From Actinomycetota bacterium (GTDB lineage Bacteria; Actinomycetota; Actinomycetes; Nanopelagicales; Nanopelagicaceae): a stretch of DNA of 9,651 nucleotides. How positions within the stretch are numbered: the stretch's first letter is position 1; each line of letters begins with the position of its first letter. The notes under the pieces are model-generated. The model did no database searches and had not been told where the DNA came from. It saw only the letters and a program-made list of their open reading frames with translations. A program made the position numbers and the translations under genes. The stretch is taken from contig WLQO01000039.1 in assembly GCA_009698295.1 (NCBI GenBank), positions 1 through 9,651 of the forward strand, written 5' to 3'. Shown one piece after another: positions 1 to 6,354 of the stretch.

Positions 1-108
1 ACTTGTGTGCAAGAGATTCGGAACTGAGAAAACGATAGCCACACTACGCCCGTAGAAGCCCTGTTTTAATTCCGAAGGACCCGGGTTCGATTCCCGGCAC
101 CTCCACCA
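1..108 (+). ncRNA. ssrA: tmRNA (ssrA), 3' end only
   Basis: This is the 3' part of transfer-messenger RNA, which with SmpB rescues ribosomes stalled on broken mRNAs and tags the nascent protein for degradation. The T-arm is intact: CCGGG (81-85), the TTCGATT loop and CCCGG (93-97). It is followed by the acceptor 3' strand CACCTCC and an encoded CCA ending at 108. Upstream, 44-55 can fold as a small hairpin (CTACG-CC-CGTAG), followed by an AGAAGCCCTG stretch that I recognise from actinobacterial tmRNAs such as the mycobacterial one. The 5' acceptor strand, the pseudoknots and the tag reading frame lie outside the window, so the tag peptide cannot be read. A plain tRNA is unlikely, because no D-arm or anticodon arm precedes the T-arm at tRNA spacing. 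Confidence 0.9.
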
Positions 109-110
109 TT

Positions 111-395
111 TTATTTATCTCTAAAGAATTCGCGCTTTAGTGCAAAAATATTTAGCGAAAATCCGGCCATTGCTAATAGTTTTGGCCCTAAAGGTAGTGA
201 ATTGAAAACCAGCATCAGCGAAATTAGAGAACCAGCTGCTGCAATTATGGCAACTAGAATTCTGCGAATAATCCAGAGCGCCTTCTTCTCTTTGGAGTAA
301 TTCCACATCTTTTTGCTAGTCAGTAAAAATCCAATTGGACCAGAGAAAATTACAATACTCATCAGGATCATAACTAGCACTGCCAGTGAATACAT
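111..395 (-). CDS. small membrane protein of unknown function
   Basis: I do not recognise this 94-residue protein. It has an N-terminal hydrophobic segment (about residues 3-25), a basic stretch at 28-45 (KK, KEKK, RR), a second hydrophobic segment (about 46-64), a third, weaker one (about 70-86) and a basic tail. It would therefore sit in the cytoplasmic membrane with two or three helices. The ATG at 395 follows the stop of the acetyltransferase gene by only 4 bp, with no clear Shine-Dalgarno, which suggests translational coupling. Its TAA lies two bases beyond the 3' end of the oppositely oriented tmRNA gene. It is the last gene of a three-gene - strand run. The membrane-like composition and tight spacing argue for a real gene, but no catalytic motif is visible. 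Confidence 0.7.
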   Translation of the reverse strand: MYSLAVLVMILMSIVIFSGPIGFLLTSKKMWNYSKEKKALWIIRRILVAIIAAAGSLISLMLVFNSLPLGPKLLAMAGFSLNIFALKREFFRDK

Positions 396-399
396 ATTT

Positions 400-972
400 T
401 TATTCTAGCCTTGCCCAACTCTGATTTAGCGCTGAAAACATAACCATATCTATCTGGGATCCATCTGCGCGCGTAACTCTCTGACGCAATACTCCCTCAC
501 GCTCATATCCGGCAGAGAGCAAAAGTTTCTGTGAAGCGGTGTTATCTAAATCAACCGCCGCTTCAATTCGCTTAAAACCTAAAGTATCGAAGCCATATCC
601 CGTAATCATTTTTACCGCCGTTGTTGCAATCCCTTGGCCACGCATCTTTTTATCCATCCAATAGCCAATTTCAGCGCGATGGTTATCGATACTTATTGTG
701 TGAAGCGAGATAACACCTGCAAACTCTTTCTCATCACCAACGCCAAATTCAATAACAAAGGGGAGTTCGCGTTGTAGCTCAATCGATGCAGGTGCACGCT
801 GCACATAATCAAGGGCGTGCGCCATCGTGTAATTTGCGGGAACCGTTGTAAACCTGGGGATTAATGGGTCCTGGCAAGCCTCAAAGATTGCAGTCACATC
901 TGCATCGACAGGAGCGCGCAAGGTATATCTGCCAGATTGCAGAGTTGGTATCTCACTTGGCCACCAGATCAT
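400..972 (-). CDS. GNAT-family N-acetyltransferase (RimJ/RimL-like)
   Basis: This 190-residue protein is a cytoplasmic acetyl-CoA-dependent acetyltransferase of the RimJ/RimL-like GNAT type (Acetyltransf_3). The N-terminus has the usual strand 'RYTLRAPVDADV' (15-26). The core strand is followed by 'HRAEIGYWM' (98-106). The acetyl-CoA pyrophosphate loop is RGQGIA (111-116, the R/Q-x-x-G-x-A/G motif). Motif B follows as N144-T-A-S-Q-K...AGY(156), the usual N..S....GY segment. Relatives acetylate ribosomal protein N-termini or small amines; the substrate here cannot be told. The ATG at 972 lies 36 bp after the stop of the DUF222/HNH gene on the same strand, so the two may share a transcript. No strong Shine-Dalgarno is seen. 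The family call is firm; the substrate is unknown. Confidence 0.88.
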   Translation of the reverse strand: MIWWPSEIPTLQSGRYTLRAPVDADVTAIFEACQDPLIPRFTTVPANYTMAHALDYVQRAPASIELQRELPFVIEFGVGDEKEFAGVISLHTISIDNHRAEIGYWMDKKMRGQGIATTAVKMITGYGFDTLGFKRIEAAVDLDNTASQKLLLSAGYEREGVLRQRVTRADGSQIDMVMFSALNQSWARLE

Positions 973-1008
973 GCGATAAGTATGGACTAGCGATAGCGCT
1001 CGATGTAG

Positions 1009-2343
1009 TTAAATTGAATCGCCGATCGGACGAGCAGGCGTTAAATAGATTTTTCCAAGTGGCGATCTCCAAGTACATGAACCATCTGGGCGACTTTCCA
1101 CTTCCCACCCATCGTGAGTCTTAAGGCGATGATGTCTGCGACAGAGTGCACCTAAATTATCGGGCGAGGTTCGCCCGCCAGTCTCCCAACTTTGGGCATG
1201 ATCTATATCGGAGAGTGCTGCAGATCTTCGACAACCCGGGAAGCGACAGGTTCGATCACGGGCAATTAAGAAATCAATCAGCGCTTGCGGTGGTTCGTAA
1301 CTCTGCCTTCCGTAATCCAATAAATTTCCGGTCTGGGGATCGGTAATAAATCGCTTCCACTTTCCATCGGCAGCTAATTCGCGGGCAACAGAAGCGGGTA
1401 TTGCGCCGTAACCCGCGAGTTGTCCTGGGTTTTCGGCGAGCCCCAAAAGCGTAGGTAGATCGATAGTCACATTTACTGAAATTGGACGGCGATGCGGGGC
1501 AACCGTTTCTGCCGCTGTAGAAAGGTAGGCGCCTGTAATCGAAGTTAGGGCATCGGCGCGTTTCATATCCGCGCTTCTTAAATCCGTAGTTGTATCCGAG
1601 TCGATCTCGGCGCTGGCTGCCCGAATAAAGCTTTCGATAGAGTTCATAACAATTTGTGCATCTGCAGCGGGGAGAATTGCCACAATGGTTGAGATGCCAT
1701 CACTTTCGGTGTAACAACTTACCTTTCGTGTATCTCGCGCACGCGCAACGGTCTCTTCAAAAGTTTCGGGGGAGATTCGGGCGATCGAAGTGCGAACTTG
1801 ATTGGCGACTTGACCTGGCGTGTGGAATTCAGCATGCGCAATAGCGCGTTGCTCAATCTCAAATATTGCAGATTCTGGTAACCCATCGCGAATCGCGGCA
1901 GCAGTTTCTTTTGCGATAACTGTTGCATGCGCCGGAGAAATTTCGCCGGTCGCTAAGGCTGAGCAAGTATTTGGAAGATGGTTAACGAGAGTTCGAGCAA
2001 CATCGATTCGTAATTGTGCTGTCGTTGGGGCGAGCCGGAGTGCAGTAGAAATATCTTCACGTTCAGCATCATCCACGCCAAAGAATGGATCGGTGCCATT
2101 TGGTTTGCTGGAATCACATCCAGCTACTGCGACGATTGCGCGCTGCATCAGAGCCTGCAACCAACCGGTCTGCCGCTCCAATGCGGTTAAGTAATCGATC
2201 CGATCTGCAGGTGTTAGTTCTTGCGGATTGATTGCAACAAGAGCGGTAAGCGTAGCAATACCTGGCATCGCGATTAATAGATCGGTGACGGTCGGGGATA
2301 TGGCGAGATGATCGTGATTGGTTAAGCGCACCGCCGTTGTCAT
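1009..2343 (-). CDS. DUF222 / HNH endonuclease domain protein (13E12 repeat type)
   Basis: From the ATG at 2343 this is 444 residues, typical for the actinobacterial 13E12 family: an N-terminal, mostly helical DUF222 domain and a C-terminal HNH nuclease domain. An in-frame TTG at 2430 would add 29 residues. I prefer the ATG because the TTG falls on the proposed -35 box of the divergent pirin promoter and the added residues do not look like the family. Neither start has a good Shine-Dalgarno. The HNH site looks complete. Counted from the TTG start (subtract 29 for the ATG), it has C395-x4-C400, the D-I-D-H motif ending at H411, N425, C430, H433-H434 and H439, which fits a Zn-bound beta-beta-alpha-metal nuclease. 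The biological role of this family is poorly known. Members are often multicopy, and some have been suggested to be mobile. Nothing here (no inverted repeats or target duplication) shows mobility. Confidence 0.88.
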   Translation of the reverse strand: MTTAVRLTNHDHLAISPTVTDLLIAMPGIATLTALVAINPQELTPADRIDYLTALERQTGWLQALMQRAIVAVAGCDSSKPNGTDPFFGVDDAEREDISTALRLAPTTAQLRIDVARTLVNHLPNTCSALATGEISPAHATVIAKETAAAIRDGLPESAIFEIEQRAIAHAEFHTPGQVANQVRTSIARISPETFEETVARARDTRKVSCYTESDGISTIVAILPAADAQIVMNSIESFIRAASAEIDSDTTTDLRSADMKRADALTSITGAYLSTAAETVAPHRRPISVNVTIDLPTLLGLAENPGQLAGYGAIPASVARELAADGKWKRFITDPQTGNLLDYGRQSYEPPQALIDFLIARDRTCRFPGCRRSAALSDIDHAQSWETGGRTSPDNLGALCRRHHRLKTHDGWEVESRPDGSCTWRSPLGKIYLTPARPIGDSI

Positions 2344-2424
2344 AGGTGGAATATTGCTTCCACTGGCTGACAAAAGTTCTAGAAAAAGTGCGTTTATCCA
2401 CAAATATTGCGAGTTAACTTTAAG

Positions 2425-2453
2425 TTGCAAGTAGTTGAATGTTCAACTAAAGT
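2425..2453 (+). promoter_or_regulatory. predicted pirin promoter
   Basis: TTGCAA (2425-2430) and TAAAGT (2448-2453) form a -35/-10 pair with a 17-bp spacer upstream of the pirin gene. A start near 2460 would leave a leader of about 18 nt containing AGGAG (2468-2472), 5 nt before the ATG at 2478. TTGCAA differs at two positions from TTGACA and TAAAGT at two from TATAAT, so the prediction is moderate. The spacer is almost fully occupied by the inverted repeat listed separately. Confidence 0.5.
2432..2449. promoter_or_regulatory. 18-bp perfect inverted repeat, probable MarR-type operator
   Basis: TAGTTGAA-TG-TTCAACTA is a perfect 8+8 bp palindrome with a 2-bp centre, placed between the predicted -35 and -10 of the pirin gene in the divergent HNH/pirin region. 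The GTTGA-N4-TCAAC core resembles operators of MarR-family dimers; from memory, the 18-bp site of the redox-sensing Corynebacterium RosR has this core. A repressor bound here would block RNA polymerase. No regulator gene is in the window, so the binding protein is unknown. Confidence 0.65.
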
Positions 2454-2477
2454 TACGCTTACGAATTAGGAGTAAAA

Positions 2478-3551
2478 ATGCCTGCAGTTACCGTAAGTGA
2501 TATCACCATACTTCCACGCGTTAGCGATGCGCCGAACTCTCGTGCACGTCGGGTTAAGAGCATTACAACCGCTCCGCAAGGTTTCGAAGGTGAAGGCTTT
2601 CCGGTACGTCGCGCATTTGCAGGAGTTGATTTAGCAGAACTCGATCCCTTTATTCACCTCGATCAAATGGGCGAAGTTGAATATGCACCAGGTGAACCAA
2701 AGGGAACTCCTTGGCACCCACATCGTGGTTTTGAAACCGTTACCTACATTATTGATGGAATCTTTGATCATAAAGATAGCAATGGCGGCGGCGGAACAAT
2801 TTCCAATGGAGATACACAATGGATGACTGCCGGCGGTGGAATTTTACATATTGAAACTCCACCAGAACATTTAGTGATGAGTGGTGGTTTATTTCATGGT
2901 TTCCAACTCTGGGTAAATCTGCCGGCTGCAAAGAAGTGGTTGCCACCGGCCTATCAAGATGTGCGTGCAAATGATGTTGCACTTTTATCGAGCGCAGATG
3001 GTGGATCTTTAATTCGCATTATCGCTGGTGAATTAGATGGACATGTTGGACCAGGATCTACGCAGACACCGATTACTTTAATTCACGCAACCGTTGCACC
3101 TGGTGCAGAGTTGCGACTTCCTTGGCGCAAGGATTACAACGCACTTGTTTACACAATTTCTGGCCATGGTTTTGCAGGAGATGAATCGCGACCAATTCAG
3201 ATGGGTCAGCTAACTGTCTTTGGCGATGGTGACAGCATCGTAATTCGCGCAGCAAATCAACAAGAAAGTCGTTCACCTAACCTAGAACTATTTATTCTTG
3301 GCGGCCAACCAATTAAAGAACCTGTTGCTTGGATGGGTCCATTTGTGATGAATACCAAGCGCGAAGTTTTGCAAGCATTTGAAGATTTCCAAAAAGGTTT
3401 ACTGGGATCAATTCCGGCTATTTATAAGGATGATGCCAAGCGCCCCCAATCAGAATCAAAGATGAACCGCACCGACAAATTGGGCGGCGATGTGAAAGCT
3501 GAAGATATTCTCGACGTTCATAACGCTCCGACTGACCTACAGGAAAACTAG
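2478..3551 (+). CDS. pirin family protein (bicupin)
   Basis: This 357-residue protein has the two-cupin pirin fold. The N-terminal cupin carries the four metal ligands in canonical order: H80 and H82 within HPHRGFETVTYI, then H124 and E126 within ILHIETPPEH. It also has the typical 'DPFIHLDQMGE' lead-in (56-66) and 'HGFQLWVNLP' (140-149). The C-terminal Pirin_C cupin ends in 'REVLQAFEDFQKG'. About 45 further residues, polar and rich in K, D and N, form a tail that looks disordered and is longer than in short pirins. Pirins bind Fe/Mn; some bacterial ones have quercetin 2,3-dioxygenase activity and others affect central metabolism, so the activity here is open. The ATG is set by AGGAG 5 nt upstream. 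Control by a MarR-type repressor is inferred from the operator at 2432-2449. Confidence 0.95.
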   Translation: MPAVTVSDITILPRVSDAPNSRARRVKSITTAPQGFEGEGFPVRRAFAGVDLAELDPFIHLDQMGEVEYAPGEPKGTPWHPHRGFETVTYIIDGIFDHKDSNGGGGTISNGDTQWMTAGGGILHIETPPEHLVMSGGLFHGFQLWVNLPAAKKWLPPAYQDVRANDVALLSSADGGSLIRIIAGELDGHVGPGSTQTPITLIHATVAPGAELRLPWRKDYNALVYTISGHGFAGDESRPIQMGQLTVFGDGDSIVIRAANQQESRSPNLELFILGGQPIKEPVAWMGPFVMNTKREVLQAFEDFQKGLLGSIPAIYKDDAKRPQSESKMNRTDKLGGDVKAEDILDVHNAPTDLQEN

Positions 3552-3565
3552 CGGAAAGCACCCTT

Positions 3566-3643
3566 CGGCGACCATTTACCCGCCGCCGCTCTTGGAGCGC
3601 AATAAGTGCATAAGGCGATTCGGCTGCCTAAAGTAATGCCGAA
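3566..3643 (+). other. cluster of short hairpins after the pirin gene
   Basis: The region between the pirin stop and the terminator holds three local dyads: CGGCG (3566-3570) with CGCCG (3581-3585); CGCTC-TTG-GAGCG (3587-3599); and TTCGGC (3619-3624) with GCCGAA (3638-3643). The third competes with an alternative AGGC/GCCT pairing (3613-3616 with 3626-3629). I see no open reading frame here. It may be a structured 3' untranslated region or a small RNA that ends at the terminator downstream. Individual stems of 5-6 bp can arise by chance. Confidence 0.4.
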
Positions 3644-3647
3644 AATG

Positions 3648-3707
3648 TCTATGAGGCGACTGTGTAGTTATCTTTTCAGTCGCCGATAGATATTTTCTGC
3701 TTGTTTT
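3648..3707 (+). terminator. probable intrinsic terminator of the pirin transcript
   Basis: GGCGACTG (3655-3662) pairs perfectly with CAGTCGCC (3677-3684) around a 14-nt loop. Across a 2/1 internal loop the stem extends by TCTAT (3648-3652) with ATAGA (3686-3690), giving 13 bp in all. A T-rich stretch follows (3691-3707, TATTTTCTGCTTGTTTT). The hairpin plus U-rich tail fits a rho-independent terminator about 100 nt after the pirin stop and just ahead of trhO. The tail is interrupted by C and G, so termination may be partial. Confidence 0.6.
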
Positions 3708-3726
3708 AAGTTGATTGCTTGGTGGA

Positions 3727-3732
3727 TAGAAT
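3727..3732 (+). promoter_or_regulatory. -10 box of a predicted leaderless trhO promoter
   Basis: TAGAAT, one base from TATAAT, ends 6 nt before the trhO ATG, the spacing expected when transcription begins at the start codon itself. There is no Shine-Dalgarno before this ATG, which supports a leaderless mRNA. No good -35 is visible at 17 bp (TTTTAA). Confidence 0.55.
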
Positions 3733-3738
3733 GCGCTT

Positions 3739-4647
3739 ATGAATCCGCAGAAGGTGCTCCTGTATTACGGCTTTACGCCGATCAGTGATCCTGTTGCGGT
3801 TCAGCTCTGGCAGAAAACGCTCTGCGAATCTCTAAATCTAAAAGGCCGCATTTTAATTTCTCCGACTGGAATCAATGGCACTGTTGGTGGCGATATCGAT
3901 GATCTTCGCAAATATGTCAAGAACACAAAGAAGTACCCCGGCTTTAAGAAGATTGCATTTAAATGGTCGCAAGGTACTGGCGATGAATTCCCAAGACTTT
4001 ATATTGCAGTTAAAAAAGAGCTAGTGGCATTTGATAATCCAGATGAGATTAAAGTTGATGAAGCCGGCGTAATCGGCGGTGGTACACATTTACGTCCTGA
4101 GCAAGTACACGAGCTCGTTGAATCCCGTGGCGATGATGTGGTCTTCTTCGATGGCCGTAATCAAAATGAAGCCAAGATTGGTAAGTTTAAAAATGCAATT
4201 GTTCCTGACGTTGATACCTCACGTGATTTCGTGCGCGAAATTGAAAGCGGCAAGTACGATCACTTAAAGGAAAAACCTGTGGTTACTTACTGCACCGGCG
4301 GCATCCGCTGCGAAATTCTGTCAGTGGTCATGAAGAACCGCGGATTTAAAGAGGTTTATCAAATAGATGGCGGCATCGTTAAATACGGTGAAAAGTTTGG
4401 CGATGATGGTCTTTGGGAAGGTTCGCTCTATACCTTTGATTCTCGTATGGCGATCGATTTTTCAACCAAGACCAAGGTCATTGGCGAATGCGAAATCTGC
4501 CAGGCACCAAGCAAGATTTTCCGCAACTGTCGCACCAAGACTTGCCACGAGCTAATTTTGTTATGCGATCCTTGCAACGAGCTACCTGCGAATACAAAGT
4601 GCACGCACGATAAATCTAAAGTGCGCGATACCGAAATGGTTGGCTAG
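3739..4647 (+). CDS. trhO: tRNA uridine(34) hydroxylase, rhodanese family (UPF0176)
   Basis: TrhO performs oxygen-dependent hydroxylation of U34 in certain tRNAs to ho5U, the precursor of further wobble modifications. The 302-residue protein has the family's N-terminal acylphosphatase-like domain (about 1-95, with 'RILISPTGINGTVGG' at 37-51). A rhodanese domain (about 115-225) carries the active-site loop C185-T-G-G-I-R-C191 and the following 'QIDGGIVKYGE'. The C-terminal region is rich in Cys (C251, C254, C264, C269, C276, C279, C288) and probably binds a metal. Length is within the usual family range. The ATG at 3739 follows the predicted -10 box by 6 nt. The gene converges on pntB with only 7 bp between the stops. 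Older annotation may call it a rhodanese-related sulfurtransferase. Confidence 0.93.
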   Translation: MNPQKVLLYYGFTPISDPVAVQLWQKTLCESLNLKGRILISPTGINGTVGGDIDDLRKYVKNTKKYPGFKKIAFKWSQGTGDEFPRLYIAVKKELVAFDNPDEIKVDEAGVIGGGTHLRPEQVHELVESRGDDVVFFDGRNQNEAKIGKFKNAIVPDVDTSRDFVREIESGKYDHLKEKPVVTYCTGGIRCEILSVVMKNRGFKEVYQIDGGIVKYGEKFGDDGLWEGSLYTFDSRMAIDFSTKTKVIGECEICQAPSKIFRNCRTKTCHELILLCDPCNELPANTKCTHDKSKVRDTEMVG

Positions 4648-4654
4648 CTCTTAA

Positions 4655-6064
4655 CTACAAAGCTTTAAGCGCGCTAACAACTTTAGTTAAAGATGCCTTG
4701 GCATCGCCAAAGAGCAACATCGTCTTTGGATCATAAAGTAATTCGTTTTCAATTCCAGCAAAGCCTGGGCGCATGGAACGCTTTAGAAAGATGACATTTG
4801 CGGCGTTGGAAACTTCCAAGATTGGCATTCCATAAATTGGGCAACCAGGCGTTGTCTTTGCCGCAGGATTTACGACGTCATTGGCACCGATAACGATCGC
4901 GACGTCGGTCTGTCCGAAAGTTGGATTTACTTCATCCATTTCCGCCAATTGATCATAAGGAACGTTGGCTTCAGCGAGAAGCACGTTCATATGTCCCGGC
5001 ATACGACCGGCAACCGGGTGAATTCCGTAAGCAACATCGATACCTTTTGAGATCATTAAATCTGCGAGCTCGCGCACGGTGTGCTGTGCTTGCGCAACAG
5101 CGAGTCCAAAGCCAGGAACAATCACAACACGACGTGCATAGTTAAGAAGAATTGCTACGTCATCTGGTGAACCAGAACGCACGGGGCGTTCTTCCCCGGC
5201 TGCTGCAACATCTTGTGGCTTTGCAGTGAATGCACCGAATAAAGTGCCAAATAGCGAACGGCCCATCGCATCTGCCATCAAGCGGGTCAAGATTGTTCCT
5301 GATGCGCCAACAAGTGTTCCGGCGATAATCAAGAGAGTTGAGTTAAGTACATAACCGCTTGCCGCAACTGTTAAACCAGTAAAAGCGTTAAGTAGCGAGA
5401 TAACGATCGGCACATCTGCGCCGCCGACTGGCAGAACGAACAAGATACCGAATAGCAATGAAAGCGCGGCAAGTACTAATAGAGGCGTAGTTCCAAGGGC
5501 TGCAACAACCCAACCAGATACCCCAAGTACTGCAGCCAAAGTTGCGGCGATTACAAAGCGACCACCAGGGAATACAACTGGGCGAGTAGTCATCAACTCT
5601 TGTAACTTCATAAAAGTGATGATCGAACCGCTGAAAGATACACAGCCGACTACCACGGTAAATACTGTGAAGATAACTTCTGCAGTTGTTGCATCTGCTC
5701 CAAGATTCAAATATTCAACGATTGCAACAAGTGCTGCTGCGCCACCGCCCACACCATTAAATAGTGCAACGAGCTGTGGCATCTGAGTCATCTGAACTTT
5801 TCGTGCCGCAGGAACACCGATTGCTAAACCAACTGCGATGGCGCCCAAAATCCAACCAAGATTATGTAGCGGCAAAGAATGTGCAGGGGAGCCATCTTTT
5901 GGCTTAGTTACATAAAGAAAGACAACTAAAGTTGCAACAGTTGCACCAAAAGCGCCAATTAAATTTCCACGTCTTGCGGTTTTCGGATGCGATAAGCCTT
6001 TAAGAGCGAGGATGAAGCAGACGCCGGCAGCAAGTCCGATTAAGTCATAAAGTGTGCTGCTCAT
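4655..6064 (-). CDS. pntB: NAD(P) transhydrogenase subunit beta
   Basis: PntB couples proton entry across the cytoplasmic membrane to hydride transfer from NADH to NADP+, making NADPH. The 469-residue protein has an N-terminal membrane domain of several helices (about 5-280) and a C-terminal NADP(H)-binding domain III (about 300-469). Domain III motifs are clear: 'VPGFGLAVAQAQH' (316-328), 'YGIHPVAGRMPGHMNVLLAE' (346-365), 'GANDVVNPA' (393-401), 'PIYGMPILEV' (409-418) and the 'RSMRPGFAGIEN' loop (429-440). In the proton-channel helix 'MPQLVALFN', the place of the E. coli His91 is taken by N103. A strong Shine-Dalgarno AAGGAGG (6072-6078) lies 7 nt before the ATG, which overlaps the pntAb stop as ATGA. 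It is the last gene of the argF-pnt run. Confidence 0.97.
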   Translation of the reverse strand: MSSTLYDLIGLAAGVCFILALKGLSHPKTARRGNLIGAFGATVATLVVFLYVTKPKDGSPAHSLPLHNLGWILGAIAVGLAIGVPAARKVQMTQMPQLVALFNGVGGGAAALVAIVEYLNLGADATTAEVIFTVFTVVVGCVSFSGSIITFMKLQELMTTRPVVFPGGRFVIAATLAAVLGVSGWVVAALGTTPLLVLAALSLLFGILFVLPVGGADVPIVISLLNAFTGLTVAASGYVLNSTLLIIAGTLVGASGTILTRLMADAMGRSLFGTLFGAFTAKPQDVAAAGEERPVRSGSPDDVAILLNYARRVVIVPGFGLAVAQAQHTVRELADLMISKGIDVAYGIHPVAGRMPGHMNVLLAEANVPYDQLAEMDEVNPTFGQTDVAIVIGANDVVNPAAKTTPGCPIYGMPILEVSNAANVIFLKRSMRPGFAGIENELLYDPKTMLLFGDAKASLTKVVSALKAL

Positions 6065-6354
6065 TTATCCGCCTCCTTTTTCTTACCTTTAAACATTTCG
6101 AGCATGCGATCGGTAACCACAAATCCACCGACCATATTTATAGTCGCGAGCACGATCGCAGCGAGCGATAGCCCAAGTTCTAGATTTGTATGGCTGTGAT
6201 CGGCGACGATGATTGCGCCGACCAAGATCACGCCGTGGATCGCATTTGCACCGGACATCAGCGGTGTGTGCAGAGTAGATGAAACTTTGGATACAACTTC
6301 AAAACCCACAAAGACTGCGAGTACGAAGATCGAAACAATTGCCATTGGTTCCAT
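6061..6354 (-). CDS. pntAb: NAD(P) transhydrogenase subunit alpha 2 (membrane part)
   Basis: This 97-residue protein is the separate membrane part of the alpha subunit, found in three-subunit transhydrogenases such as those of Rhodospirillum, Thermus and mycobacteria. Three hydrophobic helices are visible (about 4-20, 34-52 and 60-80), followed by a charged tail (KGKKKEADK). The conserved 'STLHTPLMSGANAIHGVI' stretch covers about 26-43. H40 in it is probably the channel histidine of the split-subunit enzymes. The ATG at 6354 overlaps the last base of the pntAa stop and has a strong Shine-Dalgarno AGGAGGAG (6362-6369) 7 nt upstream. Its TGA overlaps the pntB ATG. These overlaps point to coupled translation of the three subunits. 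Confidence 0.96.
   Translation of the reverse strand: MEPMAIVSIFVLAVFVGFEVVSKVSSTLHTPLMSGANAIHGVILVGAIIVADHSHTNLELGLSLAAIVLATINMVGGFVVTDRMLEMFKGKKKEADK

Noticed and set aside
71..108. ssrA 3' end as an attachment site of an integrated element
   Set aside because: I found no second copy of the T-arm/acceptor sequence in the window and no integrase gene; an att claim needs both.
121..140. CTAAAG-N8-CTTTAG dyad just after ssrA as a terminator
   Set aside because: The stem is only 6 bp and AT-rich, and neither strand has a T-run immediately after it; it also lies in the coding part of the small membrane protein.
2344..2430. TTG start at 2430 for the DUF222/HNH protein
   Set aside because: It would begin on the -35 box of the pirin promoter, has no Shine-Dalgarno, and adds residues unlike the family; the ATG at 2343 is preferred but not proven.
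4651..4690. TTAACT...AGTTAA imperfect dyad at the trhO/pntB convergence as a shared terminator
   Set aside because: AT-rich stem with a bulge and an 18-nt loop, no T-run on either side, and mostly inside the pntB coding end; too weak to list.
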